In this document: in pieces, positions 53,004 through 62,586 of the stretch | How positions within the stretch are numbered: the stretch's first letter is position 1 | Layout of the letters: every line of letters begins with the position of its first letter | Notes under the pieces: model-generated | What the model saw: only the letters and a program-made list of their open reading frames with translations | What the model was told of the DNA's origin: nothing | The model's database searches: none | Program-made: the position numbers and the translations under genes | Origin: Williamsia sp. DF01-3 | GTDB taxonomy: Bacteria; Actinomycetota; Actinomycetes; Mycobacteriales; Mycobacteriaceae | Direction of reading: 5' to 3' | Length of the DNA: 64,000 nt | NCBI RefSeq assembly: GCF_023051145.1 | Contig: NZ_JALKFS010000005.1 | Location: forward strand, 1,922,001 to 1,986,000

Positions 53004-53978
53004 CTACCCCCGAGACACCAACGCTCGCAGGAAGAACGCCACGTTCGCCGGGCGTTCGGCCAGGCGGCGCATGAAATAGCCGTACCACTGTGACCCGAAG
53101 GGAACGTAGACACGGACTCGACGGCCCTCGCCGACGAGTCGGAGTTGTTCGGCGCTCCGGATCCCGTAGAGCATCTGGTGTTCCCACTCCGCGGTGGCGC
53201 GTCCGGCGTCGGCGGCCATGGCCGCGGCGGCGGCGATCATGGCCGGGTCGTGACTGGCCACCATCGGGTATCCCTGCCCATTCATCAGCACCCGCAAGCA
53301 GCGTTCATACGCCGCATCGACATCGGTTTTGCGTTGAAACGCCACCTCACCCGGTTCGGCGTAGGCGCCCTTGCAGAGCCGGATCCGCGACCCAGGGGAA
53401 GAGAACTCGTGGCAATCGTCCTCGGTCCGGTGCAGGTACGACTGGAGGACCGTTCCCAGCGCCGGAAAGTCGGCCCGTAGTTCACGGACAATCCGCAGAG
53501 TCGAATGGGTGGTGGTGTGGTCCTCGGCGTCGACGGTCACCCACACGCCTGCGTCCTCGGCTGCGGTTACGATCCGGTGGGCGTTCTCCAGAGCGATCTT
53601 CTCGCCGTGCCGAGGCAATGCGCGGCCGAGCGCCGACAGCTTGAGTGACACCTCCACCGGATGCGAGCCGGCGACCGACTCGGTGTGGTCGCCCAACATC
53701 CCGATCAACCTCAGGTACGCCTGGACAGTCGCGTCGGCCTGGGCTTCGTCGGTGGTGTCCTCACCGAGGTGGTCGATGGAGATCATCCGACCAGAGTTCA
53801 ACAGCCCGACCCCGGCCTCCATCACCTCACGATGGGACTCGCCGGCAACAAAGCGCGACACCACGTTCCGGGTCACCGGAACTCGTTCAGCGGTTCGCTT
53901 GATCCGGTCGCTGGAGGCGGCAGCCATGATGATGGTGCGTGCTGCACCCGCGGTCACGCCGGTCATGTCACTCACCAC
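53004..53978 (-). CDS. Proline dehydrogenase
   Basis: A 324-residue monofunctional FAD-dependent proline dehydrogenase (PRODH), converting L-proline to pyrroline-5-carboxylate at the membrane. Conserved blocks are MISIDHLGEDTTDEAQADAT, SLKLSALGRALPRHGEK, VTVDAEDHTTTHSTLRIVRE, RLCKGAYAEPGEVAF and the C-terminal RVRVYVPFGSQWYGYFMRRL with the proline-binding Arg pair. It overlaps the tail of the P5C dehydrogenase gene by 11 bp, so the two are cotranscribed. Confidence 0.93.
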   Translation of the reverse strand: MVSDMTGVTAGAARTIIMAAASSDRIKRTAERVPVTRNVVSRFVAGESHREVMEAGVGLLNSGRMISIDHLGEDTTDEAQADATVQAYLRLIGMLGDHTESVAGSHPVEVSLKLSALGRALPRHGEKIALENAHRIVTAAEDAGVWVTVDAEDHTTTHSTLRIVRELRADFPALGTVLQSYLHRTEDDCHEFSSPGSRIRLCKGAYAEPGEVAFQRKTDVDAAYERCLRVLMNGQGYPMVASHDPAMIAAAAAMAADAGRATAEWEHQMLYGIRSAEQLRLVGEGRRVRVYVPFGSQWYGYFMRRLAERPANVAFFLRALVSRG

Positions 53979-55619
53979 GCCCGGCGTCGTCGCGCTCCAT
54001 GTGTGGGTACCCCGCCGACGTCGCCGGGACGAAGGTCTCCTTGATGGTGCGTGTCGACGTCCAGCGCATCAGGTTCTGCTTCGACCCCGCCTTGTCGTTG
54101 GTGCCCGAGGCGCGCCCCCCACCGAACGGCTGTTGCCCGACCACGGCGCCGGTGGGTTTGTCGTTGACGTAGAAGTTGCCCGCCGCGTTGCGCAACCCGG
54201 TCATCGCGGCTTCGACGGCAGTCCGGTCATCGGCGATCACTGCCCCGGTGAGTGCATAACTGGCCGATGAATTGATCTCCTGTACAACAGAATCGAAGTG
54301 ACCGTCGTCGTAGACGTGCACCGCGAGGATGGGAGCGAAGTACTCCTTGTGGAAGGCCTCGTCGGCGGGGTCATCACTGAGCAGCACCGTCGGACGTACG
54401 AAGTATCCCTCTGCGTCGTTGTAGTCACCGCCCGCCGCGATCGTCAATGACGGAACCGACTTCGCCCGTTCGATTGCGTTGACCGCCTTGTCGAAAGCGC
54501 GTCGGTCGATGACTGCGCCGCCGAAGTTGGCGAGGTCGCGGACATCGCCGTATGACAGAGCATTGGCTTCTTGCAAGAAATCGTCGCCCATCTTGTCCCA
54601 CACCGACTTCGGGATGAAGGCGCGTGAGGCCGCCGAGCACTTCTGGCCCTGATATTCGAACGCGCCGCGGATCAAAGCTGTCCGCAGGACGTCGGGGTCG
54701 GCCGAATCATGCGCCACGACAAAGTCTTTGCCTCCTGTCTCGCCGACGAGTCGGGGATAGGCTCGATAGCGTTGGATGTTGCTTCCGACTTCCCGCCACA
54801 GGTTCTGGAATGTGGCGGTCGAGCCTGTGAAGTGGATGCCTGCGAGGTTCTCGTCGGCCAACGCGACGTCTGACACGGCGATGCCGTCGCCGGTGACCAT
54901 GTTGATGACGCCCGGGGAAGGCCTGCGGCCTCGAGTAGCTGCATGGTCATATACGCGGCGTAGGTCTGCGTCGGTGACGGCTTCCAGACCACCGTGTTGC
55001 CCATGAGCATCGGTGCGGTCGGCAGATTCGCGGCGATCGCGGTGAAGTTGAACGGGGTGATGGCATAGACGAACCCCTCGAGCGGGCGATGATCGAGCCG
55101 GTTCCACACCCCAGGGCTGGAGACGGGTTGCTCGGCCAGGATCTCGCGAGCGAACCCGACATTGAACCGCCAGAAGTCGACGAGTTCGCACGGCGCATCG
55201 ATCTCGGCCTGCTGCACGCTCTTCGACTGGCCCAGCATCGTTGCGGCGGCTATCTGCTCGCGCCAAGGTCCCGACAGCAGGTCCGCGGCCCGGAGCAGAA
55301 TGGATGCCCGTTCGTCAAAGGATGTTGCCGCCCAGTCCGGCGCTGCAGCGAGCGCAGCGTCGACCGCTCTGCGCGCATCGTGCGCGGTCGCGTTTGTCAG
55401 TGTGCCCAGCACCTCGTGGTGCGCGTGTGGCTGAACCACCGCGATCGCGGCGCCCGAACCACTGGCATGTGTGCCGCCGATGACGTGGGGGAGTTCGATC
55501 GGGTCGGCCGCGCTCATCTCGGCCAGGGTGGCGACGATCCGGGAGCGTTCTGGAGACCCGGGGGCGTAGGTGCGTACCGGCTCGTTGTGGGCAGGTGGGG
55601 GTGTGGTGATGGCGTCCAT
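53968..55619 (-). pseudogene. pruA: L-glutamate gamma-semialdehyde (P5C) dehydrogenase, single-base frameshift
   Basis: The second step of proline catabolism, oxidising glutamate semialdehyde to glutamate with NAD. The N-terminal half (MDAITTPPPAHNEPVRTYAP to MTMQLLEAAGLP) is in one frame. The rest (GVINMVTGDGIAVSDVALAD to GYPHMERDDAGRGE) is in another, with the catalytic Glu in GETGGKDFVVAH and Cys in YQGQKCSAASRAF. Extending the GGGG run at 54914-54917 by one G restores LEAAGLPPGVINMVTG and a 550-residue protein of normal size. This is most likely a sequence error. The start at 55619 faces the PucR-type gene. Confidence 0.9.
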
Positions 55620-55711
55620 GTCCTCAACTACAGCGCTATCAGCGGTGCGGCGATATGGCTGATCGGACTAAGATGAAGCGAGTTCTTGGGCCGATTGAAC
55701 AAGGGGTACCG

Positions 55712-57316
55712 ATGGCAGATACCGATGGTCGCAGGGCTGTGACACTCGGGCGGTTGCTTCTGGCACTCGACGGAACGCTCGTCACGCTGGTGGAGGCGCC
55801 CGAGGGCCTCGACCGCCCGGTGACCGCAGCTTCCCTGCTCGACGCGGATGATTTGCACCTCGGAGTGGGACGCGGAGCCAGAGCAGCCGAGTTGGCCCTG
55901 CTCGTCGGTGTCGTGCCGGCGCAGGTGATGGCGTGGTTGGCGAGTCTCGGCAGCCACACTCCGACGGCCATCCTGCTGAAGGCGCCGGACGCGGACGTCA
56001 CCCGGCGCGCGGTGTCCGCTGGGATTGCTGTGGTCGCGGTGGATTCGCATGCGCGGTGGGAACGGATCTACAACTTGATCGGGCGGGTCCTCGACCACGC
56101 TCGTGCCGAGTCCCCGGAATCGATGGCGAGCGGCACGGCGGGCGATTTGTTCGCTCTGGCGCAGGCGGTCGCAGATCGGACCGGCGGACTTGTCAGCATC
56201 GAGGATGCGGGCTCACATGTGTTGGCGTACAGCTCATCTGATGAACAAGCCGACGCCCTCCGCCGGTTGTCGATCCTCGGACGGGAGGGCCCACCGGAGA
56301 TGCTCGACTGGCTTCGGCAGTGGGGCGTGTTCACTGCTCTCAGAGCGGGGCCGAACGTGGTGTCGGTGGCGGCCCGCGACGACCTCGGGCTGCGGCCGAG
56401 AATTGCCGTGGGCATCAGAACCCCCAGAGGCAGTGAGTATCTCGGAACTTTGTGGCTGCAGCAGGGAAAGGCCGAACTGTCGCCCGATTCCGGCGATGTG
56501 ATCACCGGCGCCGCAGCCATCGCCGCTCGCATCATCTCCCGCTCCGCGGCGGTCCCGTCCGTGCATGCCGAACAGGTGCAGCGACTGCTGGGCTTGCGCG
56601 GTGACACCGTCGACATCCCTTATCTCGCCGACGCCCTGAGCATTCCGCGCTCAGGTCCCGCTACCGTCGTCGGTTTGGCACGTCGGTTTCCCGCACAGTT
56701 GCCGACGGATTCCGTTGCTGCCTATTTGCCGGCAGTCACGCTGCACGCCAGCGCTTTTCGTCCCGAATCGGTGACCGCCGCGGTCGGTGAGAGGGTGTAC
56801 GTCATCTTGCCGGACACGGACGGCGGAGCATCGACGGTGCGCTGGGTACAGAGCACGGTGGCAGCGGCTGACCGCCGGTTCGCCATGCAGATCCGGGGAG
56901 TCATTGCCGATTCGCCCGCTGGTCTGGCGGCGGTGCCGGGCCTGCGGACCGAGATCGACCGGGTTTTGGACGCGGCATCGCGGGAAGGCGCGTTGATCGA
57001 CGTGGTGACCACCGTTGCGGAGTCGCGCACCGGCGTCTTGCTCGGCGAGATCGTCGGACTGCTCGCCGACAACCCGGATCTCGTCGACCCGCGAGTGGGC
57101 CGATTGAGGGACTACGACCGCACCCACGGCTCCGACCTGGTGGCCAGCGTCCGCGCCTACCTGGATGCGTTCGGCGATGTGCGCACAGCTGCCGCCACCA
57201 TGCACGTGCATCCGAACACGCTGCGATACCGGGTTCGGCGAGCCCAGGAGCTGACCGGACTCGACCTCGGCGACCAGGCGTCGCGGCTGGTGGTGTCGCT
57301 GGCCCTGCGGGTCTGA
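55712..57316 (+). CDS. PucR family activator of proline catabolism (PruC/PutR-like)
   Basis: A 534-residue PucR/CdaR-type regulator. The C-terminal helix-turn-helix is in YLDAFGDVRTAAATMHVHPN, then TLRYRVRRAQELTGLDLGDQ. The preceding part is the regulatory GGDEF-like fold. I chose the ATG at 55712 (MADTDGRRAVTLGRLLLAL), which follows AAGGGG; an upstream ATG at 55655 would leave only 35 bp to the divergent pruA start. It faces the proline dehydrogenase/P5C dehydrogenase pair, the known arrangement for proline-responsive activators in actinobacteria. Confidence 0.88.
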   Translation: MADTDGRRAVTLGRLLLALDGTLVTLVEAPEGLDRPVTAASLLDADDLHLGVGRGARAAELALLVGVVPAQVMAWLASLGSHTPTAILLKAPDADVTRRAVSAGIAVVAVDSHARWERIYNLIGRVLDHARAESPESMASGTAGDLFALAQAVADRTGGLVSIEDAGSHVLAYSSSDEQADALRRLSILGREGPPEMLDWLRQWGVFTALRAGPNVVSVAARDDLGLRPRIAVGIRTPRGSEYLGTLWLQQGKAELSPDSGDVITGAAAIAARIISRSAAVPSVHAEQVQRLLGLRGDTVDIPYLADALSIPRSGPATVVGLARRFPAQLPTDSVAAYLPAVTLHASAFRPESVTAAVGERVYVILPDTDGGASTVRWVQSTVAAADRRFAMQIRGVIADSPAGLAAVPGLRTEIDRVLDAASREGALIDVVTTVAESRTGVLLGEIVGLLADNPDLVDPRVGRLRDYDRTHGSDLVASVRAYLDAFGDVRTAAATMHVHPNTLRYRVRRAQELTGLDLGDQASRLVVSLALRV

Positions 57317-57341
57317 CACCTGGAACGTCGCGCACGGGAAG

Positions 57342-57414
57342 TGCCCCCGGCAGGAATCGAACCTGCGACACCCGCTTTAGGAGAGCGGTGCTCTATCCAC
57401 TGAGCTACGAGGGC
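57342..57414 (-). tRNA. tRNA-Arg (anticodon CCT)
   Basis: The minus strand folds into a complete cloverleaf. The acceptor arms are GCCCTCG and CGGGGGC with discriminator A. The anticodon stem is CCGCT/AGCGG around the loop CTCCTAA, giving anticodon CCT. The T arm is GCAGG-TTCGATT-CCTGC. It reads the AGG arginine codon, which is rare in high-GC genomes. The CCA end is not encoded. It sits between the PucR-type gene and the DUF2630 gene. Confidence 0.97.
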
Positions 57415-57435
57415 GGACCCGACAAACTTACCAAC

Positions 57436-57684
57436 TCAGTTGAGATAACCCTCGACCACATTCGGCGGACGGACTTCGGCGTCGTCAGGGTCTTTGCCCG
57501 CCCGGCGGAGGGCGTCGCGCTGGCGGAGCAGATCCCAGCACTGGTCGAGCTGAACCTCGATGTCGCTGAGCTGCGAACGCTCGTCGTCGGGGCTGATCTC
57601 TCCGTTGGAGACCTGGTCACGCAGTTCTTTTTCCTGCGCGATCAGGTCGGTGATCTGCGTATGCAAATTCTTGTCACTGGTCAT
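57436..57684 (-). CDS. DUF2630 family small protein
   Basis: An 82-residue, strongly charged helical protein: MTSDKNLHTQITDLIAQEKE, then LRDQVSNGEISPDDERSQLS, and a C-terminal LDQCWDLLRQRDALRRAGKD, then VRPPNVVEGYLN. The pattern is that of DUF2630, a short actinobacterial family without known function. The start is the ATG at 57684; the longer reading adds 33 residues of Pro-rich sequence. It lies 21 bp from the tRNA gene. Confidence 0.85.
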   Translation of the reverse strand: MTSDKNLHTQITDLIAQEKELRDQVSNGEISPDDERSQLSDIEVQLDQCWDLLRQRDALRRAGKDPDDAEVRPPNVVEGYLN

Positions 57685-57773
57685 TTCACGAATTCTAGGC
57701 GCGCGCGGGTTCGTGCACAGTTCGGCCCCGCCCATCGGACGAATCCTGGCGACTGGGACCGGTGGCATCCGTA

Positions 57774-58604
57774 ATGTCACCAACCATGAGCCGAACCATT
57801 GTGCCCAGGGAACCCGCGATCGAAGCGCTCACCGCGGTGTGGGCGTCCGTGCACCGATTGGCCGACTCGTTGACCGACGAGCAGTGGGAGCACCCCTCGA
57901 CGCTGCCGGGGTGGTCGGTGGGGGACATCGTGACCCACGTGTTCACCACGGAGTTGATGCTTCTCGGCGATCCGGAACCTGTGGTCGACGCCGATGTCAG
58001 CGCCTATCCGCACGTCCGCAACGACATCGCGGCAATGAACGAGCGGTGGTTGGTGCACTACCGCGCACAGGGGAGGGCCACCACGATGGCTGACTTCGCT
58101 GACGCCATCAAGCGCCGCAGCGCCGCCCTCGACGCGACAACCCAAGACGACTTCGACGCCGACTCATTCACACCGGCAGGGCCGGACACCTATGGCAGAT
58201 TCATGCGCATCCGGATCTTCGACTGCTGGATGCATGAACTGGACGTGCGCGACACCCTCGGGCTGCCTGCGCCGGATGATGCAGTCAGTGCGCGGTTCGC
58301 CGCAGACGAGATCACCCAATCGCTGCCCTACCTCGTCGGAAAGAAGGCGGGGGCACCGACAGGCAGTCGGGTGCGCTTCGACATCACCGGTCTCACTCCC
58401 CGAACGGTGAACATCGCTGTCGACGGCCGAGCGGCGGTGGTGCCCGAGTTCGCCGAGGAGCCGACCCTGGTGCTGCGCCTCGACATCGCAGATCTCGCCC
58501 GTCTGATCGGTGGACGGACAAGTGCTGATCCGTCGGCCGTCGAGGTGACCGGCGATCCCGACCTCGCAGGTGCGGTGCTCGGCAACCTCGCATTCACGAT
58601 CTGA
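57774..58604 (+). CDS. Maleylpyruvate isomerase fold (MDMPI/DinB-like) mycothiol-type protein
   Basis: A 276-residue protein of the mycothiol-dependent maleylpyruvate isomerase/DinB-like superfamily. The N-terminal bundle has EQWEHPSTLPGWSVGDIVTH, then VFTTELMLLG, with a conserved His, and the C-terminal half has RFMRIRIFDCWMHELDVRD with a second His. The start is uncertain (ATG 57774, ATG 57786 or GTG 57762). Such proteins are common in mycothiol-producing actinobacteria and usually have unassigned substrates. Confidence 0.85.
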   Translation: MSPTMSRTIVPREPAIEALTAVWASVHRLADSLTDEQWEHPSTLPGWSVGDIVTHVFTTELMLLGDPEPVVDADVSAYPHVRNDIAAMNERWLVHYRAQGRATTMADFADAIKRRSAALDATTQDDFDADSFTPAGPDTYGRFMRIRIFDCWMHELDVRDTLGLPAPDDAVSARFAADEITQSLPYLVGKKAGAPTGSRVRFDITGLTPRTVNIAVDGRAAVVPEFAEEPTLVLRLDIADLARLIGGRTSADPSAVEVTGDPDLAGAVLGNLAFTI

Positions 58605-58611
58605 CTCGGAG

Positions 58612-59907
58612 ATGACCATGATCAGGCGGATTCTCGCGGTTGTTCTCCCGATTCTCGTCGCCGTTGCCGTCCCTGCCGCGCCCGCTTCGGCGCAGGGTCC
58701 GGTGCTCGGTGACGACTTCCTGTGGGGTGTCGGTTCGGCAGGATTCCAGTCCGAGGGCAGCTCCCCGGACAGCAACTGGCTGCGTTACTCGAACAGCACA
58801 CGGGTCCACGATCGCGTCGGCACCTCTGTCGACTTCCGCCACAGATACGCCGAGGACATCGAGAACGCGAGGTCGATGGGTGTCGAGGTGTACCGGATCA
58901 GCATCGAGTGGGCGAGGATCCAGCCTTCACCGGGGGTGTGGGACCAACAGGAACTCGCCTACTACGACGACGTGATCCATCACATCCTGCGTGCAGGGAT
59001 GCGCCCGATGATCACCCTCGACCATTGGGTGTATCCGGGCTGGGCTGCTGATCGTGGTGGCTGGAACAACCCGACGATGGCTGCGGACTGGCTCGCGAAC
59101 GCCCGTGCGGTGGTCGACCGCTACGCCGCATACGATCCGATCTGGATCACCATCAACGAACCGATGGTCTACACCTTTCTTCGTGAGGTGAACTTCGGTG
59201 GTCTTGCGCCTGACAACGTTCCGCTGATGCTGAACCAACTCGTACACGTGCACCGCACCATCTACGACTACATCCACGCTCGCCAGCCAGGCGCTTGGGT
59301 GTCGTCGAACTCGGCCTATCTGCCGACCGTGCAGCCGGCCCTCGATGCACTCTTCCTCGACCGAATCGCCGACAAGCAGGACTTCGTGGGCATCGACTAC
59401 TACTACTCCGTGGCCGCAACGGATGTGAATACCTACAACGCCGCCACCGAGGAGTACTGGAAGGCATCCACGTCGGCGGATGGGCTCTACTACGCGCTGC
59501 GGTATTACGCGCGAAAGTTCCCTGGCACGCCGCTTTACATCGTGGAGAACGGTATGCCCACCAAGGACGGCGAACCGAGGCCTGACGGATACAAGCGTGA
59601 AGACCAGCTCCGCGACGCCGCGTACTGGATCTCCCGCGCCAAGTCCGACGGTATGAACGTGGTCGGCTACAACTACTGGTCCATCACTGACAACTACGAA
59701 TGGGGCAGTTACGCTTCACGATTCGGTCTCTACCGCGTCGATGTTAAGTCCGACCCGTCACTGGCCCGGCAGCCGACCGAAGCGGTGGCCGCCTACCGCG
59801 ACATCATCTCCAGTGCAGGCGTTCGGTCAGATTATCGACCCACCCGGCCGGCCCAGTTCTGCTCACTGGTGGATGCTCCAACGAGCTGCAGTCAGCCGGT
59901 ACGGTGA
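58612..59907 (+). CDS. Secreted glycoside hydrolase family 1 protein
   Basis: A 431-residue GH1 enzyme (beta-glucosidase/galactosidase fold) with an N-terminal signal peptide (VVLPILVAVAVPAAPASAQG, cleavage after ASA). The acid/base Glu183 is in ITINEPMVYT and the nucleophile Glu312 in YIVENGMP. GSAGFQSEGSSPDSNW is the substrate-binding N-terminal block. Most bacterial GH1 enzymes are cytoplasmic, so export is unusual. The start ATG at 58612 is a few bases after the preceding gene. The last 100 bp overlap the convergent DMT transporter tail. Confidence 0.9.
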   Translation: MTMIRRILAVVLPILVAVAVPAAPASAQGPVLGDDFLWGVGSAGFQSEGSSPDSNWLRYSNSTRVHDRVGTSVDFRHRYAEDIENARSMGVEVYRISIEWARIQPSPGVWDQQELAYYDDVIHHILRAGMRPMITLDHWVYPGWAADRGGWNNPTMAADWLANARAVVDRYAAYDPIWITINEPMVYTFLREVNFGGLAPDNVPLMLNQLVHVHRTIYDYIHARQPGAWVSSNSAYLPTVQPALDALFLDRIADKQDFVGIDYYYSVAATDVNTYNAATEEYWKASTSADGLYYALRYYARKFPGTPLYIVENGMPTKDGEPRPDGYKREDQLRDAAYWISRAKSDGMNVVGYNYWSITDNYEWGSYASRFGLYRVDVKSDPSLARQPTEAVAAYRDIISSAGVRSDYRPTRPAQFCSLVDAPTSCSQPVR

Positions 59908-60838
59908 ACTCGCCGGACGAGAAGTCCGCACGATCGTCCCGAAGATTCTCCTCAGCGGAACGTTCGGCTTCTGCCGTTCCGAAGATCGCAACGGCAACCG
60001 CGCCGAGTGTGGCGAACGTGAAGCCCGCCAGCGCAAGCCATTCGAGCCCCGGCACCGTCGAGTCACCGAGCCACATGACGCCGACGATGGCCGGTGCCGC
60101 GGTTTCACCGACAACCAGTGCCGCGGTCGACCCGTTGACCGCCCCGAGCTGCAGCGCCACCGTGTGCAAGTAGAAACCTGCGGCTCCGGCAATGGCGATA
60201 ACCCAGGCCGCCGGGTCGGCGAGCATGGTGGACATCGAGAACGGTGAGACGCCGTCGAGCACCCTGACGCCGATCGCGACCGCACCGAACAGCAAACCTG
60301 CTGCGGCCCCGGCCGCCACCGATCCGCCGCGTCCCATGCGCCGCACACCGAACAGCGACAAGCCGACAACCAGCAGGGTGGCCAGCAACAGTGCCCAATG
60401 CAGCGACCTCGACGTCTCGTACGACGTGTGCGGTTCTGACGCGGCCCCGAGCAGCAGCAGCGAACCCATCACGGTGCCCATGGCTGCCCAGTCGCGGCCA
60501 TGGAGTTTGATTCCCAGCAACCGGGTGCCCAAGAGGGCGGTTACCACGAGGTTCCCGGCGACGATGGTCTGCGACAGGAACAGTGGCAGAGCGCGAGCGG
60601 CTCCGGCACCGGCGATGAAACCCAAGACGTCGAACAACGCACCGACGATGAACACACCGGTGAGCGCGGTGGCGACGGTCGACTGCAACGTGGGCGAGCC
60701 CGCTGCGGTGGACATCCGGTGGTCATCGGCGTTTTCACGTGCCGCCTGGCGCGCACCAAGCGCCTGCATCACCGACGACAGTCCGTAACCGACCGCGGCC
60801 AGCAACGCCAACGTGATTCCGACAATCACAACCCACAC
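59804..60838 (-). CDS. DMT superfamily transporter (EamA-like)
   Basis: A 344-residue membrane protein with about ten hydrophobic helices in two EamA-like halves. TLALLAAVGYGLSSVMQALG opens the first and RVLDGVSPFSMSTML marks the loop before the second. VVGETAAPAIVGVMWLGDST is the typical EamA second-half block. The last 60 residues are polar and fall in DNA overlapping the secreted GH1 gene by 104 bp; a shorter C-terminus is possible but no stop supports it. The substrate is unknown. Confidence 0.82.
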   Translation of the reverse strand: MWVVIVGITLALLAAVGYGLSSVMQALGARQAARENADDHRMSTAAGSPTLQSTVATALTGVFIVGALFDVLGFIAGAGAARALPLFLSQTIVAGNLVVTALLGTRLLGIKLHGRDWAAMGTVMGSLLLLGAASEPHTSYETSRSLHWALLLATLLVVGLSLFGVRRMGRGGSVAAGAAAGLLFGAVAIGVRVLDGVSPFSMSTMLADPAAWVIAIAGAAGFYLHTVALQLGAVNGSTAALVVGETAAPAIVGVMWLGDSTVPGLEWLALAGFTFATLGAVAVAIFGTAEAERSAEENLRDDRADFSSGEFTVPADCSSLEHPPVSRTGPAGWVDNLTERLHWR

Positions 60839-61005
60839 CTACTTCCAACACTCGACCCGGTGCAACAACAAAGGATGCTCAGGTAATTCCCAGGTTCGCC
60901 ACTGAATTAAATGACCACCCTGCGAGAACTGACCGTGGTGAGCCCGAAAACTCATCGTTGGTGGAGGCTTTCGGTGAGCTGTCGGGAACCGCCTACTGTG
61001 TTCGC

Positions 61006-61812
61006 ATGACCCGAACTGTGCTGATCACCGGTGCTTCCAGCGGCATCGGTGCCGAAGTAGCTCGTCAATTGGTGTCTCGTGGACTGACCGTGCTGGGTAC
61101 CAGCCGTCACCCCGAGTCTGTGACCGATCCCATCCCCGGCGTCCGCTATCTCGAGCTCGACCAGAACGATCCGGACAGCATTGCCCGATGCGCCGAGCAG
61201 GCCGGTGCGGTGGACATCTTGATCAACAACGCAGGCGAGAGCCAGATGGGGCCGCTCGAGGACACCCCGATGGAGGTGATCGAGAAGCTGTTCGCCACCA
61301 ACGTCTTCGGTCCGATCGCCTTGACCAAGGCGGTTCTGCCCGGGATGCGTCAGCGTGGTCGCGGCACCGTGGTGATGGTGGGTTCGATGCTGGCGAGTTT
61401 TCCGCTGCCCTTCCGGTCGACCTACGTGGCCACCAAATGCGCCATCAAAGGTTTCGCCGACGCGACCCGTCGCGAACTCGCGCCCTTCGGCGTCGCCATC
61501 TGCACCGTGGAGCCCGGCACCATCGCCACCGGCATCGGCGACCGCCGGGGCTACTTCATCGCCGACGACTCCGCCTACCGACGCGAGTACGACATCGTCG
61601 CTGCGGCCACCCGCCGCAATGAGGATGCCGGTCTCGACGTTGTCGAGATGGCCGAGGTCGTGATCGAGGCGGCGCTCAGTCCGGATCCAAAACCTCTGTA
61701 CGCCAAGGGTAATCGGGCGCCGATCGTATTCGCGCTTCGTCGTGTGCTGCCGCGCCGGGCCATCCTCGACATCACGAGCAGATTCCACAACCTGCCCAAG
61801 GCGCGGCCGTGA
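61006..61812 (+). CDS. SDR family oxidoreductase
   Basis: A 268-residue classical SDR. The cofactor motif TGASSGIG is near residue 9, NNAGESQMG near residue 80, the catalytic Ser in VGSMLASFP and YVATKCAIKG (YxxxK) near residue 145. The start ATG at 61006 gives MTRTVLITGASSGIG. The last codons overlap the cobF start by four bases (GTGA), although a functional link to cobalamin synthesis is not obvious. The substrate is unknown. Confidence 0.92.
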   Translation: MTRTVLITGASSGIGAEVARQLVSRGLTVLGTSRHPESVTDPIPGVRYLELDQNDPDSIARCAEQAGAVDILINNAGESQMGPLEDTPMEVIEKLFATNVFGPIALTKAVLPGMRQRGRGTVVMVGSMLASFPLPFRSTYVATKCAIKGFADATRRELAPFGVAICTVEPGTIATGIGDRRGYFIADDSAYRREYDIVAAATRRNEDAGLDVVEMAEVVIEAALSPDPKPLYAKGNRAPIVFALRRVLPRRAILDITSRFHNLPKARP

Positions 61813-62585
61813 CCGGACGGACGCTTCTGGTCATCGGTATCGGCCCCGGCGATCCGCGGCAGGTCACCATCGAGGCCATCGACGCGATGAAGTCGGTGGA
61901 GGTGTTCTTCGTCCTGGACAAGGCTCCAGAGCGGGGAGTCGAGGTGAAACAGTCGCTGGTGGGACTGCGTCAGGAGATCTGCGAGCGATATCTCGAGGGC
62001 GGGTACCGGTTTGTCGAGGTGCCCGACCCGCCGCGCGATCGCAATCCCGCCGACTACGCCGCCGAGGTCCGCAGATGGCACGACGCCAGGGCCGACCTCA
62101 TCGAGCAGGCTCTGATCGACGAACTGCCAGAAGGAGGGGTGGGGGCGATCCTGGTGTGGGGTGACCCCGCCCTGTACGACAGCACCCTGAGGATCGTCGA
62201 CACCATCATCGGTCGTGGCCACATCGGCCTCGACCATCGCGTCATACCAGGGATCTCCAGTGTCTCGGCACTGACCGCGGCCCATCGGATCCTGCTGAAC
62301 CGGATCGGTGAACCCATCCACATCACCACCGGGCGCAAGCTGGCCGACACCCCGGGGGAGGTGGCCGCCAATCAGGTGGTGATGCTCGATGCCGACTGCG
62401 CTTTCCTCGACACCGCAGATGCGCTCGACCACATCTGGTGGGGTGCCTACCTCGGAACCGAGCACGAGATCCTGATCGACGGGACCGTCGGCGAGGTGGG
62501 GGAGGAGATCCGCGACGTCCGCACGGCCGCACGCGAGCGGCACGGCTGGATCATGGACATCTATCTGCTCCGCAAACCCCGATGA
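61809..62585 (+). CDS. cobF: Precorrin-6A synthase (deacetylating) CobF
   Basis: A 258-residue SAM-dependent methyltransferase of the aerobic cobalamin pathway, methylating C1 of precorrin-5 with loss of acetate. Family blocks are LLVIGIGPGDPRQVTIEAID at the N-terminus, VGAILVWGDPALYDSTLRIV with the CobF-type DPALYDS, PGISSVSALTAAHRILLNRI and the C-terminal HGWIMDIYLLRKP. The start is a GTG at 61809 overlapping the SDR stop. No other cob gene is in this window, so it is separated from the main pathway genes. Confidence 0.93.
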   Translation: MTGRTLLVIGIGPGDPRQVTIEAIDAMKSVEVFFVLDKAPERGVEVKQSLVGLRQEICERYLEGGYRFVEVPDPPRDRNPADYAAEVRRWHDARADLIEQALIDELPEGGVGAILVWGDPALYDSTLRIVDTIIGRGHIGLDHRVIPGISSVSALTAAHRILLNRIGEPIHITTGRKLADTPGEVAANQVVMLDADCAFLDTADALDHIWWGAYLGTEHEILIDGTVGEVGEEIRDVRTAARERHGWIMDIYLLRKPR

Positions 62586-62586
62586 T

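Noticed and set aside
55655-55711. Upstream start for the PucR-type proline regulator
   Set aside because: It would leave only 35 bp to the divergent pruA start, and the added residues are not family-like. ATG 55712 has a better ribosome site.
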